NCBI GenBank assembly: GCA_963556255.1
Contig: OY744613.1
Location: 34,887,055 to 34,951,054, forward strand
Direction of reading: 5' to 3'
Origin: Allolobophora icterica
Lineage: Eukaryota; Annelida; Clitellata; Crassiclitellata; Lumbricidae
DNA length: 64,000 nt
A program made the position numbers and the translations under genes. Below are positions 52,728 to 63,973 of this stretch, in pieces. How positions within the stretch are numbered: the stretch's first letter is position 1; each line of letters begins with the position of its first letter. The notes under the pieces were generated by a model. It was not told where the DNA came from. It was given only the letters and a program-made list of their open reading frames with translations, and ran no database searches.

Positions 52728-54312
52728 CAATGTTCCCTCTAAGCTGCGCGCGTGCGCGCGCGCGCACGGCATTTCAAACTAGCGCGCACAGCATTTCTGC
52801 CTAGCGCACAAATTTCGTGAGCTCTAATTTTTATTTTCGATGTTAAAATTGGTTCCAGCTGATGACATATTTAGCCTACGATGTTGAAAAGACCACAGCA
52901 AGGCTTGTGTTAAGAAATGTTTTCCCGTGTAGATCTCGGCCTCTCTGCACTATGCCTGTATACGCTTCATGATAGGACCTATATGATACAGACGGCAACA
53001 GGTGTACGGATGTGTGGCGTCTGCCTAAGTCACCCGATGTGTCAGAGAAGAAGTGACACTCCGTTGTACACGAAGATACGTTTGTTCGGGTACACACCAA
53101 TATGCAGCCAGGCATGATTCGGAAGCTTACAACAGCTGCATACCCTGTAACGGTAGATCACTCGTCTCTGACCCATGACCTTGGGTGTCCGAAATAATAC
53201 CTGCCTTGTTCGTCTCTCTTTCGTTGTCTCATTCGCTCTCTCTGGTTTCTCTCGCGCTGTCTCTGTAGCAGTCTGTCTCTGTCTCTTTCTACAAAGCCAT
53301 GTGACCTGTACACACTAGGCCCTACATATGACTGCAGATTTCCAGAAGATGAAATAGTCGAATGAAAAGTGTTTGAGCTACGTCTGTTGGCAGACACAGC
53401 AAAGTTATGATTTTGGGCAAACCGAGATTCATCATCATCATTAACCATGGGTTCATCGCCCGTAGGTGTCTCATCAAGTTTCTAGATTATATTTGTGGTG
53501 GAGTAATGTTAACTAGCCTACTTGAAAAAACTGGCGACGAATACGAGAAGCAGATTTGCAAGCAGTATCTGGTCAAAAAGAGGTAATTCTATACCATTTT
53601 ATTACAATGTTGTCACATTCACATAAATGCAGCCTACTTCAACTTGACTTTAGCCTTTTTGGTTTTATATGATGCAATTTTTGAGGCTTTTAGTCTTGTG
53701 GTGAAAATGAAGCAGCAAGCCTTTCTAAACTCCTTTGCTACCCCAAATGCCCACCACGCCCATGCCAACTTCACGATGTAACCCCGCTAGGAACATAGAG
53801 CGCAGTGGACGACCGAGTCCTCAGCGGTATAATCGAGCCCACGAGATGAGTCTGAAAGAAGGACGTTGGAGGACATCGATGTAAGAGACGGTGTCTCAGC
53901 AAAAACACCGATGGCATGGGCGTCGATCTTGGGGGTCGACGGAGACAAGACCCCACCTTTAACAGTGGGGAACACAGTATACACAAAGATCTTAGAGTCA
54001 CCCCAAATTTTGAAGAAACACCAAAAAAGTCACCTCTTTTTGACCAGATCAGTTCAAAAGTGTCTCTTGTCCCCCATCTGTCAAACAAGATCGCCGCAAG
54101 TGACCGATTGGAAGGCAACGGGAAAACCACCTCTTTAAACTTTCTGAGTAGGCATTTCGCCATTCGAAGAGCCTGCCCAGGGGCATAGAACTTGAACAGA
54201 TGTATAACCTTGTGCGTACAATATATTTAGTAGGCCTTAAAGATCACAAAAAGTTACTGCTCACGCGGCAGACCAATGCGCGCACGGCGGAAAAAAATTA
54301 GAGGGAACATTG
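52728..54312. mobile_element. 1.6-kb hAT-like element (CAATGTTCCCTCTAA termini)
   Basis: Inverted termini CAATGTTCCCTCTAA and TTAGAGGGAACATTG with subterminal CGCGCGTGCGC runs. The 8-bp target duplication CACATGGG is at 52720-52727 and 54313-54320. Open frames inside (for example 53158-53448, 53771-54163) do not resemble a transposase, so it is non-autonomous or decayed. Confidence 0.93.
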
Positions 54313-54429
54313 CACATGGGATCCTGAATCCTGATGCTAGCAATTGTTAATTGCCCTTTCATTGTGCATGGCATGTGCCCAACCACATGCACTGCATTTT
54401 GGCATTGTTCTGCCAAAGCCAATTTAGTG

Positions 54430-54840
54430 CTTATACTTCTGAAACATTAGCATTTTGACTATCGAGCACAGGAACACAAGTGTCAGATGGATGGCAGGTT
54501 GCATAAAGCTAAATTCGTGTACTGGTGACACCAAGCTCCGGTCAGAGACGTGTTTGGTCAGGTCAACCTGTAGAGCATATAAAGCAGTGGTCAGAGGACC
54601 AAGTCCTGTGGGATGCCAAATGGAACTGGTACCCAAGCCAATAAGTCAAAGCCATGGCAACCATCATACTCCACCTCTCCAGAAAACAGTGGAGTCTGTC
54701 CAATGGTGAGCCACCAATGTCATAAGAGACATTGAGGCATGCACGTAGGATGTCATGGTTCACTGAATCACTTTCACATATTGAGCTCACATCTCCAAGA
54801 GGTGACCAGCGTGACACATCCATTATCAATGCATCACATT
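54430..54840 (-). pseudogene. LINE reverse transcriptase relic
   Basis: Minus-strand frames resemble the RT palm: DSVNHDILRACLNVSYDIGG followed by LDRLHCFLE, then FGIPQDLVL*PLLYMLYR (a decayed form of PQGSVLGPLLY). Frameshifts and stops are present. Confidence 0.75.
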
Positions 54841-55637
54841 GCCAGTATGTCAGAATAATAATAATAATATATTTTATAACTACTAGCTAGCAGAAGCGTT
54901 GTACATGCACACCCTTTGTGGGTGTTTCCAATGGTTTTTGCAAATTTCTGAACGTCACTTGAAGCTTTTAACAATATTTGGGGCATCAATGTACATCTAG
55001 CCATTTACACTTTAAATAACCACATCCTCTTCTTGATCATTGGCCACTTTGCTGTACATAGTAAAATTTGTTTTATTCATTGGCCAGTTCCAAAAACAAT
55101 AAATTATATTGCTCATTCAAATGTTTCAAAGGCTCTCGAAACAAATACTTTTGATAATGAGTTTCAAAATTTCAAGACTGTGATGGTGGCAAACATTCTG
55201 AGGGCAGATGCCATCACCATTTAGAATAAACATAAGCTCATTTTGGAAAAACTTAAATATTTGTTAAGCTCTTCACCTGAAGCTACAAGTTTGCCTTAAC
55301 ACTGTCTAATTATAGCAGTGTTTAAGAATATTTTATTCTCTTCATGACTTTTGGATTTTCAAATTTATAATTCTGATTCATATTTTAAGAAATTTTTATA
55401 TGTATACTTTGTCAACTTTCAAGTAACACACAAGCTGATAAACATTTTGTAACAGAAATGAAAGATGAACAAAATGATATATGACATCTATATCTCTAAA
55501 ACTTTTCAAGCGTTTTCTTTCAAATGAACTAATAAGGGTTAAATTTATCAAAACCAATGTAGCTGCCAAAAATGTAATTCTTACAAGGCTACAGAAGAGT
55601 AAACATTCATTTTATTGTTAAAACATTTGGCACATAC
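54841..55637. other. Region downstream of the possible tail exon of receptor C
   Basis: If receptor C has an ITIM tail, its exon should be here or be lost. I did not find a tyrosine-motif frame like that at 2403-2578. Confidence 0.4.
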
Positions 55638-55676
55638 CATCAGTAAGCCAAGGACTTTCCTTGAGGAAGTCTTCTC
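55638..55676 (-). CDS. Possible small cytoplasmic exon of Ig receptor C
   Basis: A 39-bp phase 1-1 segment between acceptor AGTTAGGTTAG and donor GTATGTG, encoding GEDFLKESPWLTD. It keeps the phase of the transmembrane exon. The small size makes this a tentative call. Confidence 0.4.
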
Positions 55677-55752
55677 CTAACCTAACTCACATGATCTCAT
55701 GCATCTCACTGTGACAGAATATCGTCAATTGTAAAATAACAGAAAAGCATAC

Positions 55753-55875
55753 CTTTTGTTTGTCTCTTTTGGCATTGGCAGACAACAAAAAGAATGATGT
55801 TCACAATAACAGAAGCACACAGTACAATGATGCAACTCAGCTCCGTGACAGTAAATCGACCGGAGACAGCCAACA
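55753..55875 (-). CDS. Transmembrane exon of Ig receptor C
   Basis: A 123-bp phase 1-1 exon with acceptor CTCTGTTACAG and donor GTATGC. It encodes a short stalk (VSGRFTVTE), a hydrophobic helix LSCIIVLCASVIVNIILFVV, and a Cys/Lys-rich cytoplasmic juxtamembrane part CQCQKRQTK. CQC might be palmitoylated. It is in phase with the Ig2 exon at 57301-57636. Its sequence is unrelated to the transmembrane exon of receptor A, although the architecture is the same. Confidence 0.72.
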
Positions 55876-57300
55876 CTGTAACAGAGTGCATTTATGCACA
55901 AAACAAACAGTGATACATCAAGGAACCAATCAGATGGTATGATATTATTCAGAAGGTTGTTTTTGAGTGTGTATGTGGTGAATGGTTCAGCACATTTGTT
56001 CTTTAAACATCACACTGTCTACAATAACTACACAGTCAGCTTTAATGCTTAACTGTCACCAACACATAATGAATCTCTGACAACTGGCAATTTTGTCTAA
56101 AAACAGTCAAATGCACAAATCATGATTTGTAATCTTATACAAGTTTGCTATATTTATTTCACCCTTCAAGATGCATACAACCTGTAAAATTTCATAGAAA
56201 TATTGGGATCCCCATCTTCCCCTTAATGCAAACCCTTTCAAATAGGGTAACTGTATGTTCCCAAATCTGTAGTGAAATATTTCTGCCATAACCCATCAAC
56301 TGTCAGTGCACATGCTGTACACCTGTACTTAAAAGATGTACCTGTACTACATCCAATGGGGAGAGAATTTTTAGGAAAATTGATATTTGAATATTGTGTA
56401 ACTGCAACCTGTCAAAGATGTTCGTGAATTTTGTAAGTTATCTGCAAATGCACAAATCATGGTTGTAACTGCTGAAAGTTTTTATTAATTTAGTTTGTAT
56501 TTCTTGTCTTTTTGAAACTTATGGACTGTTCTTGACAGACCACTCTACTATAGTCATACTGCCCTCTGCTGATTCATAGGTGCCCCATAACCATGCATTA
56601 TAGCCTAAGTGACATTACTTAAATTAAATTAAGTGCATGTTAGCTGACATGATGATGTACAACATGCCTTGCCTTGCTATCACTTCCACCCATCAGCATA
56701 TTTATAAACTCGTGTGCAACTCATTTCCTGACAGCCTATATTTATCTGAAATAGAAGGCATTTGAAAACAAGACTTCTGAATGCTGCCTTGACATCAGTA
56801 CAGTTGCTAGAGAGTGACTGGCAGAGGTAAATTACGCTTCACTACAGTCACTGGCAGTGACATAATAGAATTACTAAGTCATTAAAAGTTAAATAAAACA
56901 GGAACAGCTACCGAATGGACATTTACATTCATTTTAAATGCACTTCTCACAATATGAGTGATACAGTTTCATTCTACTATATAACAGACGATCCAAGTCA
57001 ACATTGCATAGCCATAAGCAATATTGACTCAACTGTCCTGTTAAGTTTCAGTGTTAAAATTCAAATCCACTTCCTGATCTGCAAGAGAATAAAGAACTGC
57101 TATTCTCAAACCCAGCCACAATAAAAAGGATATAACCAAAACGTTAACACTGATGACCTTCGTAATTAAGCCCAGTAAACGCAGAAAATGCAAAAGCAAT
57201 GTTTCTAAAAATACAGATCTTCCAGCTAGATCTTCCAGAGATTTAAACATTGTCTTAAAAATAGTTTTAAAATAAAAAAGGAATAAATTCAACTCCATAC
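55876..57300. other. Intron of receptor C (Ig2 to transmembrane exon)
   Basis: No exon recognised; AT-rich with short open frames. Confidence 0.55.
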
Positions 57301-57636
57301 CATCATCACAGACTCCTGATGACGATTTCCAAGTATACTGATAATCTGGTTCATTTGAAGCATGGATGCACATTTTATTATTAAAAAGTGGCTTGTGCTT
57401 GATCTTAATCACACAAGTGTAGTCTGCCTTCATCTCAGCGGGTACTTTAGTCAAACAGATGAACATTCCATTTTCCCCTGCACTGCAAGATGTGTCTGTC
57501 AAGGTGGCTTTATTTTGGTGTTCACAAAGCATTTCTGGCTGTCCATTTCGAGTTACATTAATACTACACTTCAGTTCAACCATGTTCTTTGTTGTTGTAT
57601 CTTTTCTCTCATAAATTTTGCAGTTTGGCTCAGAAC
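57301..57636 (-). CDS. Ig2 exon of receptor C
   Basis: A 336-bp phase 1-1 exon, acceptor CTGTTTAAG and donor GTATGG. It encodes a domain homologous to 4889-5248 (SEPNCKIY..., VELKCSINVTRNGQPEML, ADYTCVIKIKHKP, ASNEPDYQYTWKSSSG) but much more diverged than the two tandem copies. The cysteine positions and DYQYTW motif are conserved. An open frame continues past the donor into the intron by chance. A decayed second copy of this exon lies just upstream at 57905-58166. Confidence 0.83.
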
Positions 57637-57904
57637 CTTAAACAGGCAGAATTATAATGTTATTGACAAATGCCAAATACAAAGGAGGAAAAGTAGGTAA
57701 AATAACAAGTGACAATGAAAAACAGCTTATTTAAAAAAAACAGAATTAAAAAGTGAATATATTGGCAAATATCACAGCTACACAAAACACTTCATGCTGC
57801 AAACACTGATCAATGGACTATTAGCAGACACTAGGAAGCAGCTCTATCAGAATGCAACTCCATTTGGACTGACAATATTTAATTCTTTCTTGTTACGTTA
57901 TGTA

Positions 57905-58166
57905 AATAAGAAGTGGCTCGTGCTTGACCTTAAACACACGTAGTCTGCTTTTATCTCAGCTGGTACTTTACTCAAACAGGTGATCATTCCATTGCACCTT
58001 GCACTTGCAAGATATGACTGCAAGGTAGTTTAATTTAGTCATAAACAAAGTCATTTCTGGCTCCATGATTTCTGTGACACTGACACTAAAGTCTATTCAG
58101 TTCAACTATTTTTGTTGTTGTGGAATCTTTGCTTGCATAAATTCTGCAGTTTGATACAGAACCTTG
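57905..58166 (-). pseudogene. Relic Ig2 exon
   Basis: Aligns with 57380-57636 along its length (GTGGCTCGTGCTTGACCTTA; TCATTTCTGGCTCCATGATT; AATTCTGCAGTTTGATACAG; acceptor side CAGAACCTT) but carries small indels and stops, so the domain cannot be translated. It is a local duplicate that degenerated in the intron between Ig1 and Ig2. Confidence 0.85.
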
Positions 58167-60024
58167 AGCAGAATACTACTGCTATTGACAAATGCCTAAT
58201 ACAAAGGAGAAAGAATAGGAATCACATCAGTCTTCTTCTCATATTTCTTTTCAAACTGAATTGGAAAATCATCACACTGAAGGCTGATCACATGGCAAAC
58301 AAGTGCAGAATAAACAACAAAGACTCTAATATAATCTGAAATTTCCATAAAATCCACTGTAATAATGCTCAAAGTGTTAAGATATCAGTTGCTGCTAGTA
58401 GTATGTACACTGAAATCATGTTACTCATGTTAAAACCAGAATAGCAATCTTGAAAGACACAGAAAATGACCCATGGGAAACGTGCTCATGCCAAGACAAG
58501 TGTAGTCATGATCTAAAGCCAATGTGGACACTGCAACACAGGTTTGTGCCAGGAAAGAGTTCCAGAGTCCGGGGTCAGGTGAAGGACACTTCCATACGGT
58601 GAAAGATCTTCACGACTTATTCACATACACATATGTACCGGTCCTGTTAATCTCAAAAGCAGTTAGCCGATGCAGTAATATAAATTTCTTATGTACTGGT
58701 GCACTTTTAAATGCACAAGAAATATTGGAACAATGTTTCACACTCTAAAGAATAATGACGTTCTTCTTTGTTCAATTTATTTGTCAAAATTTTGAAGTTT
58801 CACCAATTCTCAAGAAATCTTTTGCCTTGATTACTTTCAAGTGAATTTTGAAGTCACAAGCTTCACAGAGATAAAGAAAATGATGTAGGTAGGTTGTAGA
58901 CCTTGATCTTCATCTTCCATTCTGAAAGTTCAGCAACAGTAACAACATCTCAATCCACCTTTTAGCTTTCTAAATTCACAGACAGATGTCCAAGGTTACC
59001 TTTGTGATTTCCACAATAACTCAGAACTCTAGCTCAGCCAAATAGAATCACAGAAGTTGAGAAACTCAAACAGGAGAGGTAGTTCAGCACAGCTGTAATG
59101 TCATAACTTCAAAAACTGTGATGCCAGTCTGAAAAACAAGATTCACCACAAACCACTTCTTCTGTGATCATTTTGTCATCATTCTATCTTTGAAGACCTG
59201 ATGAATTCAGTAACTTCTTCGATCTTTGCCACAACCATCACCATCATCAAGACAGCCCACTAAGTCAGACACAATCATTATTTTTTGTTTACAGTTGACA
59301 AGAATTTTGAACTCAATCAGATCTTCTCAGTAGAGTAGCTTTGTACATCTCTGAAAATTATGACAAGGACAGAACTTTCTGCACTTGATTACTGGTTCAT
59401 TAAGATCATTCACCATACTTCCATTGCTGCTTTGACCATACTGTACGATAACTTCCAACAGAAACAAGTGTCCTCAACAAACACCTTTGGACTGAGAAGA
59501 CCCTGGCACAGTCAGAAAGCTACAGACAAGCATGAAATGTAATGTCATGTAAATCTCCAAAATATCTCAGTGCCACAAAAAGTTGCATCAGGAAACAAGC
59601 TTACACAAACTGTTCACAGTAAAGTTTCCAAAAGTCTTTTAAGTACAGACTGTTTATCATTTTAAACAGTTTTTATAGGAATTTTTTTCTGTAATACAAT
59701 AAGCCACTTTCACAGCACTGCTATTCTGACAAAAGGAAGAGGAATAAAATGGCACAATGGTTGGTTGTACACTTGTAAGGTAACAAACAGTATGATAGCA
59801 ATAGAGTGAAATTAATCTCTGAGTTTTCGAATTTCTTGAAGTCATATACAATGTACAAATATTCTGATCCATGCTCATCAGGAATCATTTTGCTTGAGTG
59901 CCATCTCAGAACAGTGAATCAAGTTTGAAGACTGACCTGGTTCTAAACAATTCACAGAAAATACTTATTTGTTTAAACAATAAACATATATGAGCAGTCC
60001 GATATCTGAAATTCAACTACTCAC
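58167..60024. other. Intron of receptor C (Ig1 to Ig2)
   Basis: No exon or repeat recognised beyond the relic Ig2 exon at its lower end. Confidence 0.6.
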
Positions 60025-60321
60025 CCATGACAATAAGTTCTGCGCAGAGAGCATTCTGTGGTTGTTTGCATTTGTACGTTCCAGAATGATTTGCTTGGAC
60101 ATCAGTTATTAGGAGGTCTAAGCGCTGATATGGGTAGTTTTCTGGTTCCTTCAGCACTCGAAACCGCTTGTCTGTATTGTCAGCCATTCGTGACCCCATG
60201 AACAGCACTTTGTCATTACTTGGATCAGAAGGAAGGTACCTGTACCAGCGAAAAGGTCCACCCTCGGCACAGTTCAACACCTTATCGGCTCCAGCCATAA
60301 CAACCACATTCTTTGGAAGGT
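60025..60321 (-). CDS. Ig1 exon of receptor C
   Basis: A 297-bp phase 1-1 exon, acceptor TTTGTATGCAG and donor GTGAGT. It encodes DLPKNVVVMAGADKVLNCAE...QANHSGTYKCKQPQNALCAELIVMG with the full Ig signature (C, W, D-x-G-x-Y-x-C). It is nearly identical to the Ig1 exons of the other copies, although the flanking introns and the other exons of this gene are not. This suggests gene conversion. It joins in phase to the signal-peptide exon at 62195-62297. Confidence 0.87.
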
Positions 60322-62194
60322 CTGCATACAAAAAGGTGTCACTTAATTGCTTCATTTCTATCAAATCACCAGCAAGCAGCTGCAGACACATGTATTACAA
60401 GGCCTACGACTCTCAAGTGTGTATTTGATATTGCGCAAGCTGCGATATTAGTATAATAGTTTCGCTACGTGGCATGTGTAATGATACATAGGAGCCCCTA
60501 AAGTGTATAGAAGGACTTCTTCTAATCTATCGAAATACCATATTAGGACAGGCAAACATCTTGTTCAAGTGCGTGTTACTTACTTACTTACTCAGCGAAT
60601 TGCGTTCTGGGATGTGATTGGTAGGCAGCAGCGCTCTATTGAAGCAGTCAGTGGCGACCATATTGTTTATATACACAGGCACTCAGGGCAAAACATTTTG
60701 ACGGCCATTATATTGCATATTTCTGTAAAAATTTTGAAAGAAAAGTAAGGTGTCATCCCGAACCCATTGATGGACTTGCACACAACTGTAGCATAAGGGG
60801 CTGTCCATTAATTATGTCAACAAAATAGGGGGCAGAGGGTTTGAAAAAGTTTGACAATTCTTGACAAGGGGAGGGGGTTCAAGACAAATTGACGTCAACA
60901 ATAATTTTATCAAAAAGCAACCATAGGTTCGGAAAGTCTTTATGAGTGATCTATTTCTGTTCTTTTTTATTTAATCAAACGCGATATTTTCTTCGTTTCA
61001 AATTATCTTGTTTATTGTTCCCAGATTAAATGAGAAAATGTGCTACAAATCTCTTAAATGGAAAATCCTGGGTTCTTTTAGATATTTATTTTTGAAATCT
61101 AATATTTCAGTGAAAGCACATTTTTTCTTTGAATCAGTGGTTAATATTAAACGGTGAGAAACCGTGCAGGCTTATTTAAAAATTGTCCATTGAACATACT
61201 TATAGTAAATATAATATTCGAGATAATAAATTTAGTTGTTATTCGTTAAGCTGATCTTTGGGTGGGTGGATGCGCTATATTTACGCTTGGCACAGGGCTG
61301 TTTCAATGTGACTTCGTTTCTTGGTTACTTAGGAGACCCTCTGAAGCTCTGGCTCCGGAGTGAAACATTAAATGCGTTCTCTGTTTTCTTTCTTTCCGTG
61401 TCCTTTGGCTACCCATGTACCTGGCAACCCTTCACAGGGTACATTATAGCTTGCTACTTTCCTGAATTTAACTAATATTAAAGACTAGCTGTAACCCGTG
61501 AAAAATCACAGTATGTAAATTTAGTTCAGAAACTGGGCCGACTATAGGAGCTGCGCGACCTGTCTCTGCTTCCAAAGTTTCTTCTTCATTCTCTACTTAC
61601 CGGAGTGTTTCATAAGCTGCAGCTACCGCCCTGACCAGCAGTCGATAGGTCAGCTCCTGTCAGGTTGGCTGATGGGAGCTGACCTATCGACTGGGCCGGC
61701 CTGAGTGTTTGAGGGAGGGCCGCTCCCTCACTGGTCGGCGTCAGAGGACTCGAGTAACGGGACGTACATTGGTAATTATTATTGTTTGATAAGTTTTAAT
61801 GTAATATAATTTTGTTAATTTATTATTGTGCTATTTAAACTGAAACAAACTTTTTTTTATTTTAGTGGGGGGGTAAATTTTTTGACAATTTATTAGGGGG
61901 TTCTTGAATGTTTGACAGAGGGGAGGGGTCAAAAACTGCCTAAAATTTGTTGACATAATTAATGGACAACCCTTAAACATTAATCGCTATGCTGTGTTTT
62001 GAGCACTTTGCGCCACACGAGACGTCACCCAATTTCTGCCCTCAAATCCGGTTAGGCCTATCGATCCTGTTGCCTTCGCCTCACCCGCCATATTGTAAAT
62101 GGTAAACGAAATTACTGTGTCCATCGATTTTCCTGATCAGAAATACACTCAGTCTGGTGAAAAAACTCAAGCAGAACTAAAAATGTACACTTGC
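60322..62194. other. First intron of receptor C
   Basis: Carries the MITE-like element 60795-61974. No exon recognised. Confidence 0.6.
60795..61974. mobile_element. 1.2-kb MITE-like element with inverted ends
   Basis: The left end AAGGGGCTGTCCATTAATTA mirrors the right end TAATTAATGGACAACCCTT, and both continue into TGTCAACAAA. G-rich GGGG tracts follow on both sides. An internal 19-bp inverted repeat CAGTCGATAGGTCAGCTCC lies at 61639-61657 and 61675-61693. I saw no clear target duplication. Confidence 0.75.
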
Positions 62195-62297
62195 CGTCGC
62201 ATTTCACACGAAATAAGATCACAAGTATTGCGAATACGAGAGACTTTTTGTTTCCAACCCACATAACATGACACACTGCTGGATCATTCGATGGCAT
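62195..62297 (-). CDS. Signal-peptide exon of Ig receptor C
   Basis: First coding exon. It starts MPSNDPAVCHVMW, with an alternative Met at 62264, and contains a hydrophobic core SLVFAILVILF followed by RVKCD, typical of a secretion signal. It ends in phase 1 at a GCAAGT donor (a GC-AG intron, the commonest non-GT class) and joins in frame to the Ig1 exon (D|DLPKN). A frame upstream to 62333 adds MLKLILSVKELK but is less likely. Confidence 0.68.
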
Positions 62298-62850
62298 TTT
62301 CAGCTCTTTAACACTTAAAATTAACTTTAACAATTACAAACACTGGTAAGCTACTTCCGAAATCTATTAACCCAACAACACTGTTGGTTTAAAAAAACGA
62401 CGGATACGCTACCGAAAGTCCTGGATAATTTACAAAACTCAAAACTTAGGATGGCTTAAACGCGCAATGGCCAGCGACGCAACCATACGTCGATGGTTAG
62501 CCATCGAGGCATATTAGACGTAGATGGATATAACCCGCACTGGGTTGGGTAAGATCCGTGTTATATAATTTCTATGTACAAGATGGGTAGTGTATTATCA
62601 CAGAATAGATAAAGCGCTTTATCTGTGGTATTATTTTATAACATGATCGTAATCGGATATATGCGGAAATCATCAAGCTGACACGCAACACTTTGGCCAA
62701 ACGGTCTCTATAGAAAGACGTATAAATTTTCATTTATTTTATGTAGGTTAACGCTAATCTATCGTCGCAGTCGTGATCTCCAAACTTCTAAAGCGCCATT
62801 CGAAAGCCAAGCGCAGGGCACCAGCTGCTATGTGTCACTAAATTTGTTAT

Positions 62851-62851
<1 letters not shown>

Positions 62852-62900
<49 letters not shown>

Positions 62901-62932
62901 CAAGTAAGTAAGTAAGTAAGTAAGTAAGTATA
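62852..62932. repeat. (AAGT)n microsatellite at a LINE 3' end
   Basis: About 20 AAGT units (TACT on the minus strand) directly joined to the LINE end sequence TATCCTTTAT. The shorter equivalent at 41210-41237 abuts the same LINE end. Confidence 0.94.
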
Positions 62933-63195
62933 TCCTTTATTCAAAATCCAACTGTTAACCGCAAATTGGTGTACATAGTTCAGAAAATTAATTTAAGCAT
63001 ATAAAGGTTTTACGAGCTATAGAGTCAGCATTAGGTATAACGAGCTATAGAGTCAGCATTAGGCATAATTCTATTGTGTGCCCTGGGGCAGAGTGAGTAT
63101 ACGACAGGTTTCTCAGAACATGTGTTGGGTTGGTTATGATGGCTGAGAAAAGGTTAGAATCAGCTTTCTGGCAGAGTTGCTCGAAAGTACGCATG
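62933..63195 (-). pseudogene. 5'-truncated LINE copy (3' end)
   Basis: Minus strand reads MRTFEQLCQKADSNLFSAII and NPTHVLRNL, matching the end of the LINE frame at 41357-41600 (RFEQLIRTADSKLFTTVLTC, PTHVLHVLL). The shared 3' non-coding end is AAAGGATA(TACT)n. Confidence 0.88.
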
Positions 63196-63586
63196 TTTTC
63201 CTTTTTGACCTCTGTATGCATATTGTGTTGTGTTGCAAAATTGTCTAATATCCTTTAATTTGTTTAAACACATTTAAACCAGTTTACACATAATAGATAA
63301 AGCCAAACAGTAACAAGAACACCGTAACTGTACTCGAATCAATGCATAATTTCCTACATCGACGTATAATTATACGTCGATGATTCCTATCGGAAGGTTG
63401 GATATGGCGTCTGTTTTTGTTGTTGTTGGGATGATAGTGTTTCTAACTTTTAGTTCAATTAGTTGTGATATTGTCTCTGGTAAGTAAGCGTGAACTAAGT
63501 CGTTGTACAAAATGTTCACTTTGGTTTCGTGATTTGTGAGTAATAGTTGTGAAACTGGTGTGATATACCGTAGGAATAAATCACGC
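63196..63586. other. Intergenic, nothing recognised
   Basis: AT-rich, with a hairpin ATCGACGTATAATTATACGT at about 63358-63383. Confidence 0.5.
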
Positions 63587-63775
63587 GTGCGCGTAGCGAA
63601 TCCCGAATCGCCGAAATGGTATTACCGCCGAATCGCCGAAACTATTTTCTGAAGAAAATCCGTATCACCGAAAATGCTGTTCGTAGCGAATCGCCGAATC
63701 CCGAATCGCCGAAACAATTTTGTGAAGAAAATCCGTGTCGCCGGCTATGTTTAATACGGCGATTCGGGTCAAACT
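63587..63775. repeat. Imperfect tandem repeats around AATCGCCGAAA
   Basis: CGTAGCGAAT...CCCGAATCGCCGAAA...GAAGAAAATCCGT occurs at 63593-63673 and again at 63682-63750, and an inverted CGGCGATTCGGG lies at 63758. It may be the end of an inverted-repeat element cut by the window. Confidence 0.75.
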
Positions 63776-63973
63776 AGTTTTCGGCAAATCGCACGCTTGG
63801 TAGAAAACTGCCTTCGGCGAACGCGCAGAAACCCTGCGGCATATTCGAGCCGCAGGTCCGGTATGTTCCGCCGCAGATTCGTTTGGTCCGTCAGCAGATC
63901 TCTGAGATCTGCCATCTCGCGATTGACTAAGTTAATAATTCGACGGACCGACAGCAATAGATTCGCGTTAGGA

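Noticed and set aside
57041..57300. Continuation of the receptor C Ig2 frame to a hydrophobic end
   Set aside because: A GTATGG donor at the conserved phase position precedes it, so this is intronic read-through, although an alternative membrane-anchored isoform cannot be excluded without cDNA.
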